Assembly: GCA_050084515.1 (NCBI GenBank)
Contig: CM114271.1
Span: forward strand, 1,550,001 to 1,614,000
DNA from: Blasia pusilla
Lineage: Eukaryota > Marchantiophyta > Marchantiopsida > Blasiales
Reading direction: 5' to 3'
Length of the DNA stretch: 64,000 nt
The translations under genes and the position numbers were made by a program. The notes under the pieces were generated by a model that saw only the letters and a program-made list of their open reading frames with translations, was not told where the DNA came from and did no database searches. Shown here piece after piece: positions 22,239 to 35,490 of this stretch. Numbering within the stretch: the stretch's first letter is position 1; the number at the start of each line of letters is the position of its first letter.

Positions 22239-22919
22239 TCATGTGTCCAGCCGTAGGAGTTTGTTGACCCCATTGAGGTCGGGGGGAGGGTATAGGGGCA
22301 ACCCATAAGAGCTATGTGGGCCATGATTCAACATCGATGGCTCACGCTCATGAGTGTACCACCTTGTACCCATTGGTCCATCCCAGTATTGGCTACCACT
22401 CTCTAGCCATGGGGAATATTGCCAACCCATTTCTGATCTCCCACTTTGACCTGAATCATGTGCCTTATAACTCACATGAGATTCGTGGAATTCTCTCCCT
22501 CCAATACCGTGAGCATATGAAAGAGAAATAAAAGTTAGTGTACTATAATATATAAACACAGAGATTGGAAGAATCATGTATCCCACACACAATCTTATTG
22601 AAGATGGTACATAACATATCATTGTAATCACCCTTTTGACTTGGATCCAATGGAATGTCGGCCCACTATCCTTATTCACGAATGGAGGATCAGGTACATC
22701 TTCCTCCTCATCATTCTGGTATTCTGAATCTTCAGTTGGCATATAATATGGATTTTTCATTTTATTATCCTTAAGGCTTTCAAGCATTGAAGGACATGGT
22801 AAGCTCTCCAAGATCTTTGATGTCAATCTTGAACTTTTTCGCTTTTCCACTACCTCTGCCACTATTGCTCTACAACATGAGGCTTTCTTGGATGCCTTTT
22901 CCGGTCTCAGCCTTTCCAA
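22239..22919 (-). pseudogene. CACTA accessory ORF fragment, Trp/Pro/Tyr-rich
   Basis: The minus-strand reading starts with a basic stretch (KRKSSRLTSKIL), continues through an acidic YQNDEEEDVPDPP segment, then an AT-rich stretch that looks like an intron, and ends in a Trp/Tyr/Gly-rich part with WQYSPWLESGSQYWDGP. No known domain is recognised. By position it may be part of the second (TNPA-like) protein of the element. Confidence 0.4.
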
Positions 22920-23110
22920 ACAATGATTTGATCATCAATTATCTATGTAAGATCATGAAACTCTTATTTTCTACGAATAAGGAAACTACATGCAAGAAGG
23001 AATGGAAAACCATGCAATATTATTGCAATTCACATCTCATGCAAGGTAGTGAACTGCTTACTCTCAGGGAATAGCACCAAGAATTTCTACTGCTCTTCTA
23101 TTGTTTTCCC

Positions 23111-23872
23111 TTATCTTTCGTGCCCGTTCTTGTTCAATTGGGAGTAGAGCATGAAGGTCCTTATCGAGTAGGTCTGGACTCTCAAATCCATCATCAATAT
23201 AAGAGTTCTCCAAGTTTGAAGAGTTGGTGGGCGTATTAGGATGTCTAAAGTTGTAATATGCAGAGGTGATGTTTCTCTCCCATAAGTCATTGCCTCTCTT
23301 TCAAAACCCTTAGATATTTCTTGCCCCTCTGTGCCCAAATCAGAAGCCACCACATCTTTGCTGAGATCTGCCCCCTCCATGGTTGCACATAGATTTGAAA
23401 GGTGCCCTATAGAATCTAGTCTACTCACACTTGACGTATTACTATTCTCTTTGACTATAGATGCAGTGGAAATCCTATTTTGCATCTCGTAATTCTTTTT
23501 GTGGCCTTGGTCAAGTTCCCTTGTCTGCCCTATCTTATCCTCTTTTTCATGTGCATCTGCATATTTCATTTCACCATCAGAAACAATGCTTTCATTACCC
23601 TTGATATTATCCTCTCCAAGGACATTCTCTACATCACTCGGCAAGGGCCCCCATCTCTCATCAATAAGATCATCATACACCACTTCAAGGCCCAAGCCTT
23701 CAACCCATCAAGAAGTTCCCCACTTGCATCAAGTAGGCCTTTAGAAGCAAGAATAGCCTCAAGGTCTGATCGAGTTCGCCCCTTACCACCTATTGTACTA
23801 CCTTGGAGGGCATATGAAAGGCCCTCCACTCTGAAAGGTTCTGTTGAAAAATTTCGTCAAGGAGTTGAATGA
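23111..23872 (-). pseudogene. CACTA-associated ORF of unknown function
   Basis: Two overlapping minus-strand frames appear to be one damaged coding region. The first has EGLSYALQGSTIGGKGRTRS, the second VVYDDLIDERWGPLPSDVEN, joined by a frame change or missed splice near 23700. A third frame near 23180 gives a LLDKDLHALLPIEQERAR segment. Composition is protein-like and acidic, and no family is recognised. It lies between the transposase C-terminus and the Trp-rich fragment. Confidence 0.4.
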
Positions 23873-23999
23873 GGAGAGTTATCATGCATGATTGAAAAAT
23901 GCAAAAATCTCACACAAAGGTTAAACCAGAACCATGACTTTTGACTAACTTCTCAAAGCAAACCGCATGTATGTCAAATATTTGAACAAAAGGAAAATT

Positions 24000-26900
24000 A
24001 AATCTCTAAATTCTCTTTGGAGCTCTCTTCTTCAGAAATCTCTTCTGTGGACACGTGGATGTTAGGGATATTATTAAAATCTCTATTTGCTGTCACCACC
24101 TCTTCAGTAGTGAGCTCTATAGCACCTAGAGTGTTAGCTAGTGGCTCTCTTCTTGATGGCATTTCAATCTGGTCAATTGCAACAGAATGTCCTTCATCTA
24201 GGTTACCACCATCATAGATATCCAAAATTACTCAACGGGATCTAGCTTCTTTTCTCAAAACAACCTTCCATCCACTTCCTTGGTTCGCATCTCCAAAGAA
24301 GACTTGTTCCACTTGAGATGGGAAGACAAAAAGTTGATGGTTGATAGGTTCACAAGATCTAAGATTTACAAGTAGGAAACCTTCACAGTCTCGCTTCATG
24401 GATGGCATCCATTATTTCCAATCTGCCCTCATCCATCTCCCTCTCATTAATATTACAGGTTGATAAACAATCCCGTAATGAAGCGCAATTATATCGACCA
24501 GAACTCCCACATATGAATAAGCACAATTATGATGATCATCACCCTCATCCAAAAATATTGCTCCAATTCCACTATTGTAAGTGGAGTATGCATTATATCC
24601 ACCCTCTCCCTCTACCCCATAATGATTGCCATAAGCCTTCATAGACTTGTATAAGAGAACTTTTGCTTGTGGAGGAATTGACAAAGCCAATAGCTCTTCG
24701 TCCATCTTCCCATCTTTTTCCCTAGCATCTCGAAGGATAGCTGGTTGAATGCACTCTTCAAAAGAAATTGATGCATTCTCAGCCTCAAATTTCCTGGTAG
24801 AAAGAAAGAACATCACCAAGGAATAAGGTGACGTGGAAGATGAAACAAACATGTAAGGTTCAGTAGATCAGGTTCAGGGTTTCCATACATTGAATTCATT
24901 GAATATAGTTGAAATTTACCTGCGCCACGTGACCATACACTCCATATTGTGTAGGACATAGTGGTGTGCCAAGATAGTCATTTCTCGGGATAATCTAATT
25001 TCACGTCCTGCACCTTCCAACTCCTCCCCTACAACCCCTTCTTCTTCCTTGTCATCTCATATTCGTGTCCTCATATCCTCAAATCTTTTCATATGCTCAG
25101 TCATAAATCCCAATGCCTCATCTTTGATATACCCCTCCGCCATACATCCCTTTGGACGAGCTTTAGAACTGACATATTTTTTCAGAGTAGCCATGTATCT
25201 TTCCATTGAATACATCCATCGGCAAGCTTAAGGCCCACATATATGCAATTCTTGGACAACGTGGATAAGAAGATGTGTCATCACATCAAAAAATGATGGT
25301 GGAAAATGCATCTCCAATAGGCAAAGGGTAATTGCTGTATCCTTATGTAGTTGTTCATAGTATGTAGGATCATACACTTTACAACACAATAACCTAAATA
25401 TCGTACTCAAACGCATGATTGATGAGCCAATTGGATCCTTCATTAGCCCACGAAGGACAAAGGGAAGGATTTGGTGAATCAACACATGATAATCATGTGA
25501 CTTCATGGATCCCAATTTCTTTTTAACCACGTGCTTCTTCAACTCCGTTCTATATCCCGTAGGCACTTTTGTGGACTCAATCCTAGCTAGGAAAATGGAC
25601 ATTTCATGAGGTGATAAAACATAATCACATTGAGGTTTCACTAGCCCTGTTGCTTTACTTGGATGGCGTTGTAACCATAAGTGAGGTTGAATTCCACAAG
25701 CCTCCTTTAAAATCTAATAGTGCAATTGCTATTATAAAGGAAAGCTTCGTACCTCCAAAAGAAACATGCAAGAAATCTTGTTGTAAACCCAAGGAATCAT
25801 CATCTCCGTCAAAAGTATTAAGATAAAAAATATTGTCATGTCTTTTGTAGTGGAAGGAAGAGTTTCTGTGTGACATTTCATAAGAGATTAGAGGTTGAAT
25901 CCAATAAGTCATAAATGATTTGTTAAGGAGAAGGATAACCAGTAAGTACGATCCATTGATGTTATTGCCTCTTTGATCTCATCATAGATCACTTTTATTT
26001 GAACTTCTTTCTCCATCATGTGAATATTGAACAATGTGGATACCCTTCGCATCAATGGACTCTTTGCATACACATTAGGCGCACGTAGAAGATAAGGATA
26101 ACGAGATATGAGGTGTAACCCCACTATTGTTGAAAATACACTTCACCGAAGAAGAAAAAAAAGATTAACAAGATTTGTAGTAAGTCAAATCCCTGCTCGT
26201 GTATCCTCATATGAAGGAGGTAGCTTAGTGGGTGTCAAATCGAGGTCGCCTTAGACAAAATGCTAGAAAACTTGATTATCTGCACATTCTTGAAGATAAG
26301 CTCTTTATGTTGATTAGGCTCTTTTGTAATCCATTGATTGAAAGTTATTATAATTTCTTGTATAGCAAGTGGAAGGAGATCCTGAGTAATTCTCGATTTG
26401 TTTTTGGAATAATAGATGATTCTTCCTTTTGAATGATCTGGGACATATGATCTATCAAGATAGATGAACGTCTAGTCATGATAGGGGTGACCAAAGATCA
26501 TTTCATCTGATGTAATCCTTGGTGGTGGTGGTCTAGACTCCCTCTCACCATTGAATCGAGGGCCGTAAGGTTGCCCCCTCCAAACATGGTCTAGTGGAAG
26601 ATGTCTTCTATGACTGCCAAAAATGGGCTTTCCACATTTTTTGGAGAAATCTGAATCCACATACGGTACATGCAAGTTTTCCACCATGGCTTTGCCTTGA
26701 GATTGTGCCATAGGCTGGATAATCATTTATAGTCCACAAGATCATGGCTCTAAATTTGAACCCATGTGGTCTTTTCACATTGTGGAATTCAATTCCATTC
26801 CACAACTCCCTAAACTCCTCTATCAAGGGGGCCAAGAAGGTGTTGATATTCTCTCCATTCACACTCTCCTTACCAGGTATGATAAGAGCTAACATTACAA

Positions 26901-27953
26901 AAAACTTTTTTGTTTGAAGCCAAGGTGGAAAATTTTAGTTAACCAATAGGATTGGCCATGTTGACCATGAGCTTGCCTTATCAGAGTATGGATTGACTCC
27001 GTCAAGTGCTAAACCAAACCTACAATTTCTACCCTCTACAGCAAAATCTGGGTACAAACGACCAATATAATTCCAAGCCTTGCTGTCCCCTGCATGTCTT
27101 ACCATGCCATCCTTACTTTTTTTCTCAGAAGACCAACTCAATAACTGTGACAAGGCCCTACACCTATACATACGCTGGATCCGGGGAATTACAGGGAAGT
27201 GTCTCAATACCTTGTTTGGTACTAAAGACTTCCCGACTTGCTTGAACCTAGCATTCCCACACTTCGGGAAAATTTATGCACCTTCGAAGTCCCCTCGAAA
27301 TAGAACACAACCTTTAGGGCATGCATGGATAGAGTTGTAGCTCATACCAAGTTTACTAATGAGTTTATCTGCTGCATAGTATGATGGTGGGACAAGATTT
27401 TCAGATGAGAGTATCATCTTACGTAGGAGTTTCAATATCTCATCAATTACAATATTAGGGACCCCATGGGTCGTACCAATATTGAAAAGGAGCATAACAA
27501 ATACAAGTAAAGAAGGCTTGGCTTCAAGGAAGAGTAGCTTGTAAGCTCATGAAAATCTGATGGAATATTTGGATCATTGGTTTCATTGAGATTCCCGTTC
27601 TCTGTCCCACTTTCATCAACAGCCATATCCTCATCATGGAGGTGATCATATTCTCTAAAAATATCATTCAGCATCTGGGGAACATCAATATCAACATCCA
27701 AATCAGGATTTTCTGGATGTGAGATTTCAGGTCTAACATCGGATTGCATAATGCGCTCACGTTGCTCCTTGTCATTAACCTCTTGTTGTGTGAGCCACTC
27801 CTCACCTGAAGAGTCCCACTTCTCCCTACTTTTTGGAACTCGAAAAAGATGAGATCGACCATTTTTCCTCAAATGGTCTTCTACCTTTGCTAGTCCCAAG
27901 GTAGTTCTGCCCATGCACTCTGTACAAGGGCATCTTGCCCTCTTCCTCCCCAA
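24000..27953 (-). pseudogene. CACTA TNP2-like transposase, multiply broken
   Basis: Segments in order on the minus strand follow. From 27953 there is a transposase-associated zinc-binding N-terminus with RCPCTECMG. Then comes the 27495-27274 segment with CPKGCVLFRGDFEG, and the 27207-26935 core segment with RFGLALDGVNPY. Segment 26895-26472 has TINDYPAYG and CTVCGF. DUF4218-like segment 25641-25228 has MKSHDYHVLIHQILPFVLRG. DUF4216-like segment 24852-24412 has VEGEGGYNAYSTYNSG, and the tail at about 24230-24400 has FPSQVEQVFF. The intact enzyme, about 900 or more residues, cuts element ends. Frames change repeatedly; some gaps may be introns. The Asp of LALDGVNP is retained. Confidence 0.85.
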
Positions 27954-28000
27954 TTTACGAGACCTATCGCACTCCCTTTGTCACAACTTATAGTTGTGTG

Positions 28001-31000
28001 CTTGGATTCTATGAGGATGTGTCAAATGCAAGCGGACATGAGCAGTCCTTTGTGACATCATCACCCCTATCTCGAGTTAATAAGAATAGAAGTAAATGAA
28101 TGAAGGAAATTATGGCATCCCATTGTTCCTAACATTGTAAACATGGAAGTGAAAATGTTTCAGTATGGTGGATATCTATTGGAGCAGAATATGTTGATTT
28201 CAATATAAATGAAGGGAGAATCTATAATTATCCACCTACCTTGAGTATGAGGTATACCCCTCCGGGAAATATAAACCTCCAGTCCATATCCTTCTTTGAT
28301 AGTGATAATTTGATCCTCTACAATCCGCAAATGCACTTTGACACACACCTTCACAACATGACATATGTAGATGTCTTAAGTATATGCAAAGAGATTGTAT
28401 CACACGAATGATCAGATATAAATACATCATTACAGTTTGAATACTATAAGGTGGTATAAGATTTATTTTACCCTAAGTCTATGTGCACTTGAAGTGATGA
28501 TTTATCTATGATTTCAGAATTTCAGACCATTTCGATGTCAAGTGCCTTATCTTTAGGTTTGAAGGGTAGGGTTATTTCTTCTATATTTCTTCATGTAAAC
28601 ATTGTAGCTTTGAGTTTTTTTTGGGCATATTATTCATTAAAAAAAAATCACACAGTCGGAGGATTAGCCCTCATTGCTAACAAAATCCGGTTCAATTTTT
28701 TGCCACATCACAACTCCATAAACACATTGCTGCCCTGATTTTTTTTCATCCAAAATACTACATTTTGTGGTAGATTTTGTGTGATATTGAATTCTATGTT
28801 GATGCTATGGAAAGATATAGAAAATCAAACCACTTAGCCAATGCATTCATGCAAAAATTGAAATCATCCACGTTTACATAAACTGCAATATTCTGGTCGA
28901 AAAATGTTGGCTAGCCCTAAACCCTCCGGTACCTAAACCTCCCGTGGAGTCCAAGACTCACCGGGTGGTCCCAAGTTCTCCAAACCTTGTGGGTCTCCAA
29001 GTGTGGAGGACCATGACTTGGCCATTTTGACCGGTCCGTCAACTCGATAGCGTTAGCAATAAGATTCGACACCTTCCTTGAGGCACAAGTCACCTCTTGC
29101 GTTCCGATGACATGTTGGTTCAAATACCCGTCACACGCTCACACCTGTCATCTGCGAATTTCTGTCTCCTATTGTCATCTCGTCTGGTTGATTCCGCTTA
29201 CTGCACTCACATCTGGGAATTTCGCGTGCTTCGCGTCGCTTAGCGTTCTCCTTCTTCACTATTTGCTCTTCCTAAGTTTGATACTGAAGTCTGTGTCACC
29301 GTTTGCCTCACGGGATCGAGACGCACTCGGTTTGATCTCGGCGATTGGTTTCAGGCACGGGAATTGTGAATCAACGTTCTGTCTTCGAGAATATGGAGGC
29401 TCCCAAGACTCCGCATGCCGTGTCCGACGTGGACGCAGGAAGCAAGAGCTCTACAATCCGTAACTGGTGTAGTGGAGTCTGTGGCGCAATGGTAGGAAAA
29501 CGCAGGGCCTGCAGAGTTTCTGTCGACGAGGTCTCGCAGCCGGGTCCAGTCGAAGCCCAGCAAGACCAGAAATTGAAAGACAGCCAGAAGAAAAAATCGA
29601 CTAGCAGCCGTTCTTCCCCTGCACTGGTAGTCAACTACTTCCCGACTGGCCAATTTCTGGGTCGCATCTGAGTTGTTGATGGAGTACATGTGAGGGTTAC
29701 CTGGTGAGGTGCACCGCATTCACCGGCTCCCTCGACGTCAGTGGCTGTTCGGACGGGCTTCCGTTGATATGTTGCTTTGGTGGGAGGTTCCAAAGCTTGC
29801 GCTCGGGTGCACTGTTGGAATCTTCATGATCATGAATCTCTCGCTATCTAGTTAGCTTGGCGGCACAAGAGAGACTCCAGAGTCTTCGGAAACTGCAGGG
29901 TTCGGGAACAAAGGGACTCCCCTGTTCTCCTGGCATGAACCACCGCCACGGGCTGCAGCCAAACGAATGAGAAGCAGAAGAGATCGTCCCTGCGGCGGAC
30001 ACGACCAAGTGGCCCATCCGGGCAAAAGTTCTACATCATGCCAAATGCGAACATCCGATGTCCGTGGTGCAGTTGGCCGTTCCTTCACGCTTCTAGTAAA
30101 ATCACCTGGTGCCTGTCTCCAAGTACACGACGTCGACGGCATATTATTGATTTTGCAGCGTTTTCTGCAGTCAATGCACCGAGAGTCACGGAGAAGGTAG
30201 CGTTTGGACTTCCTGCTGTTCAATTTTGAAGCAACGTTCGACGATTCCAAGCGGCACATTCCAATACTCAAATTTGCAACAGTGATGACCATGCAGCAAC
30301 ACCGGAAGTCCCACATCTTCGTGCCGTACTGCAATTCTCGGATTGAATTACTGTATGACCACATATAGGACCACTTTCTATAGCTTGACTACGATATGTG
30401 AAAGTAGCTTGTAGGTGCTCTGCATTCAGGTTTAGAGCAGAGCAGCTCCGTAGACCGTAGACACGATGGAAAGGGCAGAAGCAAAGACAGAGCTAGCGTC
30501 AATCAACCTAGAAGCAGTAGCTGATAGATTCAGTTCTTTTAGCCGGAGAAATAGTGTGCGTTAGCACGTCTTGGATGGACTGTGCCGCATAGACCAAATT
30601 CAGTTTTGCTCGCGGAATCGATTGCCACAGTTTACTCAGGCGTCTCACTCAAACGCTTGAATAACTAATTTTGAATCGTTGGACTATTCTACTCCGGCAT
30701 CGCACCTATTTTTATGACAAATAATTGGTAGCCTTCTTCATTTTCTTAAGCGCTCCATTCCTCACAAATCAAGAGAAATGATTCCAGACTACGCAAGCTC
30801 ACTCTCTCAACAACCTCGACGGGGAATCTGGATAGATTTGTCCCCTCGATTCCAGCTCGGCGAAGTGTCGTCGTGGCTCAACTCTAAAGTCCAGCTGAGA
30901 CGGGGGCGTCTCAGGAACTGCATTTGTTGTCAAGGACGCTCGCGACTCTAAGCAACTCGAATCTGCGCAAAGTGACTAACGACACGTAGTCATCAGAAAC

Positions 31001-32082
31001 CCATTTGAAAAATCATCATGACTGTCTGCAATTTATGGGAAAACTTTTTCGAAACTAATATGGCCTAAAAGGGCGATAAACACATCTGATACAAACGACG
31101 AAGACGTGTAGTGATCCCACACGGAGTCAAGAATGATGGTTCGTTTAAATTTATGATCTAAGTCTACTAAATCTAGTCCAACAAAATCTAGTCCAACAAT
31201 GGTGAAGTCTCAGAGTTTCCTTTTCTTATCCCTGTTTCCACACCGGTGATTCTTGTCTTCACCGAGAGCAGTCTCTGACCCGAGTCATTGCGCGTGAATG
31301 ACCGTCAAATGATTTGCAAACCTTAAGAAAAAATTTGAGTCATATACAAGCAACCTCGGCAGCGAAAGAGAGCGATGAAACACAAGGCTTGAACAACTCA
31401 AGTGAATTAAGGCGATGAAACAAAGTGCACCAATGAACGGGCAGAACCGGGGCTACGTGTTGACCTAGCCGGGAAAATTCAAAGAAGTCCGGGCCAAGTT
31501 CGAACTTTCCGGATGCAATTCCAACAGGGGCTGGAGATTTCCCGGAAACTTGCTGGACGGAAAGGGATAGGGCAGTTTTCTACTGAATAGGTGACGGAAA
31601 TACGCCGTTCCGACGGCATGCCACTCGGATTCTGGTTGTCGGCAAAAGAGTCATTCCGGTTTGCTGCCCCATCAGTTGCCGGCTGCCGGAAAACTAGAAA
31701 CTATCAGATCTAATCGAGGCCCTCCATCTTAGGGCAAGCCGCCACGTCAGGACTCGGGAGTTGGGCGACTCGGGCAGTCAGGCCTGGACAAGACTCCGAG
31801 CCTCCGAGGGGGTAGAGTGGAGGGGTTGGCATTTGCATGCCTCCTTTTGTCTGAGTTTTTCACCTCGACTGCGCGCGACTCCTCGCTCTCTCGTTGTTGT
31901 AAACGCTCTCTCATTTGTTGTTGGAACTTGGAAGTCGCTGTGAGCTCGGAGCATCGGTGTTTTTTTGGTTAGCCCCTCGTTTGGTGCTTCGCGTCGCTGT
32001 AGCTAGTTGTTATTTCGCGCTCCCTCGTTGATGCTCGCTCTGTGCGTTGTTTGAGCTGTAGACTTTGATTGGGTTCGAGAGA
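28001..32082. other. Intergenic block with one weak gene candidate
   Basis: From 28.0 to 28.9 kb the DNA is AT-rich and may include the outer end of the CACTA element. From 28.9 to 32.0 kb it is GC-balanced like the host-gene regions, but apart from the small ORF at 29393 I see no conserved protein. The GC-balanced part could be an old gene remnant or untranslated regions. Confidence 0.45.
29393..29671 (+). CDS. Unidentified small ORF, 92 residues
   Basis: The frame opens at an ATG in GC-balanced DNA and encodes a basic, Ser/Lys/Gln-rich protein ending in a hydrophobic VVNYFPTGQFLGRI tail. No signal peptide, membrane helix or known domain is visible. Codon use looks like that of the host genes (C/G in third positions in several runs) rather than the surrounding AT-rich transposon DNA. 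It could be a real short gene, a first exon or chance. An upstream in-frame ATG at 29345 would add 16 residues. Confidence 0.3.
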   Translation: MEAPKTPHAVSDVDAGSKSSTIRNWCSGVCGAMVGKRRACRVSVDEVSQPGPVEAQQDQKLKDSQKKKSTSSRSSPALVVNYFPTGQFLGRI

Positions 32083-32133
32083 AAGGAACTACAACGGAGG
32101 GACATGGATATAGTGGCACCCTTCGCCTTCTTG

Positions 32134-35100
32134 GGCGCATAAGAACCCGCTTTCTTGACAGGTTTATGTTGCGCAGCTTACATAGCTTCGCTTAGAGTTT
32201 TACCCAGGTGGAGCCTTGGGTAGGGCAATAGGGCTCGCGGGTTTGGATTACTTTAGTGAAGTGCACAACAGTAAGAGAAAAATTGTAGAATATAGTAGGT
32301 CCTTTACACCATATTTTAGTATCTACGTCATAGTTTACACTCTCTGAGCCTCTATATGGCTAAGAGACAACGAACAATGAATGAGATGCTACACAAGGAA
32401 GTTAGTCAAGACTTTGCAGAGGAGAACAGTAGGTCAGGATCATCGGATGGGAGAGAAGGGGACAAATCAAATACTTCTCCGACAAGTCAGAGTGAGAATA
32501 ACAGATTGGCTTGGAAGGATGTTTTGTATACTTTGTTCCATTGGATAGAATTCCATGTAGAATCTGGTCGGATTTTTTGCAAAGTTTGTAGATAGGGTAA
32601 GGGGAAAAGCTCCTTTGCCAGGGATGGTGCCATTAACTGTAAGGTTTCGGCCTTCACAGATCATGGTAATAAGCACATGAAGCTTGCATGGGCTGCGAAT
32701 ATGGGGAACAGATCCTTGGCCAAGGCTATAGCCACTACAAACGGACTTGTGATATTGCACTTTTGACTTTGTTCAAATGTGCATATTTCGTTGCAAAGGA
32801 AGCCTTGCCATTTTCGAAGTTCTCAAATCTGTGTAAGTTATTGATTTCTGTGAATGCACCTATAACCCGCGACTTGTACCAAGATGAAAAAATTTGTGCT
32901 GATATGTGTTATTATATTAGCTAGGTTCTTCTCAGGAGGAACCTTTCTAAAGTGCAACAATCTCCTTTCTTTGGGATAATGATTGACGAGTCCACAGATA
33001 TGTCTGTCACTGGACACCTTGTTGTATTTGCAACTTACTTAGATGAGGGGCAAGTAGAGAGTTGTTTTATAGGATTGCTACAATATCCAGAGAAATGTTC
33101 GAACGCAATCACTAACAATTTGTTGGAGTTGATAAAGGATTCGGGACTTGAGGGATCAAAACTGGTTGCCTTTGGATCTGATGGAGCTTCTACTATGGTA
33201 GGAAGCCAAAACGGAGAAGCATCTCAGTTGAAACAGAAGTTCAATCCTTTTATGTTGTCTGTGCATTGTGTGACGCACAGGACGAATCTCGCTGCTTTAA
33301 CAGCAGCAAAAGGTGTAGAGTGTAAGGAAATATCTATAGAAGTAGATTCAATCTTGAATGCAGTAGCTGGATATTTTAGAAGGTCGTCCAAGAGGAAGTG
33401 TGGTCTTGCAACTTTGCAAGAGAAGTTGAACGATTCTCAGAAAGTGATGAAGAGGTACCACAAGATTCGCTGGTTGTCACGTTGGCAGGTTGTTACTACT
33501 TTATGAGACTCATTGGAATGTGTCCTTGCATATTTCAGAGATATCTCGCCCTCGGAAGATGATGGTAATGCTGCAAATTTGTATAACAAACTCAGATCAT
33601 TTCAGATGATCTATCAGCTGTACTTTTTGGCAGATATTTTGTTTCTTCTTGCTAACTTGAGTAAGGTGTTCGAATATAAGTTTGTAGATGTTAGTACCAT
33701 AGGTAGTATGGTGACTTCTGAAATAGCTTCCATAACAATGAATTTTGTAATGGAGAACCTTGATCTGAATGCCTCCACTTTCTCTGAAGAAAGTGGTTAT
33801 CACATTCTACCAGACTTTGATCCTCCAGGGGGTTATTTGAAACGTTTACAATCTGAGATTAGGGGCAGAAAGTTCCATAGCATAGAAATGTTGAGGAATC
33901 GGACAGGAAAGGATCTAGAGGATGCCTTGTTGTTTCAAAAGAATTTTTGTGAGAGTATTTGTGTAGCTTTACGAGATCGGTTTAGGGATAACAACTTGAT
34001 TAGTGCTATGAGGATAATGAATCCTCTACACATGCCTTCAAGGCAAGTGGGACTAAATAGTTGGGGTTGTAAGGAATTGGATGACCTCTGTGCACATTTT
34101 GGGACGGACTTACCCTTCAAAGGTCACTTGCAACCTTCTTTACTAAGTGTAGAAGCTGTGAAAAAAGAGTTTCAATCATTTAAGCTCATGGCCACCACGG
34201 AGTGGAAAGATCGGAACTTCAAGGACTTGTGGGCTATGGTAAGTTGGAGCCCGTCCTTGCAATGCAAGTTCTCTAACTTGCTCATTTTAGCCAATATTGC
34301 TAAGGTATAGTGTGTTAATACTGCTATTTGTGAGAGAGCTTTCTCTGTGCAGAATGTGATTAAGACTAAAAGTAGGAATAGGTTAATGACAAAGCATTTG
34401 GATGATGTTCTTAGGATTGCCTTAGAGGGGAAAATAGATGATTATGAAGCTTTGTTGGTTGAATCCGTAGTTCTTTGGAAGAATTCAGCACACTTTAGGT
34501 ATGTGTATGCCAATCCTGAGAGATGTATTCCTCAGATAGAAATTCCACCAGAGGTTCGCGTAAATTTAAATGCTTTAGACCCAAGTGAAGTTGTTATGGA
34601 TGTGTAAGATGAGGGGGAAAAGCTTAGTGGTAGGGATAAGTGGGTCCTTTTTCTAATACATTGAAGCCAGGTTCACATCCTGCCAAGGATGATGTAGTAA
34701 AAGAAAGTGTGAAGTGAATTTTTGCAATAAAATTGAGGTCAAGAAGAGGTTGAAGTGAAGTAGAAATGAAAAGAGGCTTAGGTCCAAAAGATACGTGGAA
34801 AAAATTTTCCGGTTAGTATTTCAAATACCAAGATATCACCCAAACAACATTCCGAGCAATCCGAAATGAACTGTGGAGAAGAATAAAATTTCGAAAAATT
34901 TCTGAAAACTTAAAAAAAATCCCAAAAATTTCCTGGGAGTTTCAAATATTGCCTTATGAAAACGGTTAAAATTTTTTAATTAACGGTTTATTCAACCTAC
35001 ACCCAGAAACTTACCCCCTCTTGTAAAAAAACTCCTCAGACCCTGTGGTGCACATGGTATAGGAGACTCGAAGAGGCTGAACCAGGTCCTCAAAACGCAT

Positions 35101-35490
35101 GGACTAATTAATCTACGTACAATTTTCAACCGTGAAGTTTGACACTAGAGAATATGGTTTTCTTCGACTTATGTTGTCCGTGGTATATCTGCCCGTACTC
35201 CTGAGAGTAACAAGCCTGCTGGAGTCAATCAGATACAAGAATCAGCCAATAACTTAGATTTGTAACTCATTCCATGTTGTGGTCGAGAGCTAGACAAGAG
35301 GATCAACACTCGAAGGAGTATAGCGGGTCTAGTTGGAGAGAGCGCCAAAGTTTGTCTGTACGTACTAGAAATATTAATCGAGCAGATTTCAGAATTTCCC
35401 ATGTCTAGCTTCTTTCATTTTCTTAGAATCTCCTTCTAATTGAAGGGTAGATTCTTGGGGCAGGAAAACTTCATCGGGTTCTTATGCGCC
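32134..35490 (+). mobile_element. Decayed hAT-superfamily DNA transposon
   Basis: A hAT transposase relic (32356-34607) lies inside a perfect 16-bp inverted repeat, GGCGCATAAGAACCCG at 32134-32149 and its complement at 35475-35490. Weaker matches extend outward: AGGAACTA near 32085 and TAGTTCCT near 35508. hAT ends are usually shorter and flanked by 8-bp target duplications. I found no convincing duplication, so the true termini may lie slightly further out. Confidence 0.7.
32356..34607 (+). pseudogene. hAT transposase (DUF4371 / ZNF862-like), broken
   Basis: The N-terminus has a TTF/BED-like zinc-binding region (WIEFHVESGRIFCKVC). After a frame change near 32600 one frame runs to 34607 with stops at about 32922, 33504 and 34308. 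It includes FFGIMIDESTDMSVTGHLVV, the first conserved Asp block of RNase H-like hAT transposases, then VAFGSDGASTMVG and the HCVTHRTNLA block. The dimerisation tail is recognisable as CERAFSVQNVIKTKSRNRL. The intact protein, about 750 residues, cuts and pastes the element. Domain order is complete apart from the stops, so it is a fairly young relic. Domesticated relatives exist in plants, but the stops argue against function here. Confidence 0.87.

Larger units (their letters stand above)
20400..28000 (-). mobile_element. Decayed CACTA (En/Spm-like) DNA transposon
   Basis: The minus strand carries a TNP2-like transposase in many pieces (27953-24000), followed downstream by at least two further open segments (23872-23111 and 22919-22239) and repeats near 21 kb. 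That order, transposase first and accessory ORF second, fits plant CACTA elements. I did not find CACTA/TAGTG termini that I trust, so both borders are approximate. No segment is intact. Confidence 0.75.

Noticed and set aside
22316-23872. Plus-strand ORFs with hydrophobic stretches (for example 23480-23872)
   Set aside because: They are antisense to acidic minus-strand readings of the CACTA region; hydrophobic runs arise as the complement of acidic codons.
29030-29145. tRNA-like B-box word GGTTCAAATACC, possible tRNA gene or SINE head
   Set aside because: No matching A box at the right distance, no foldable acceptor or anticodon stem, and no poly(A)-ended body behind it.
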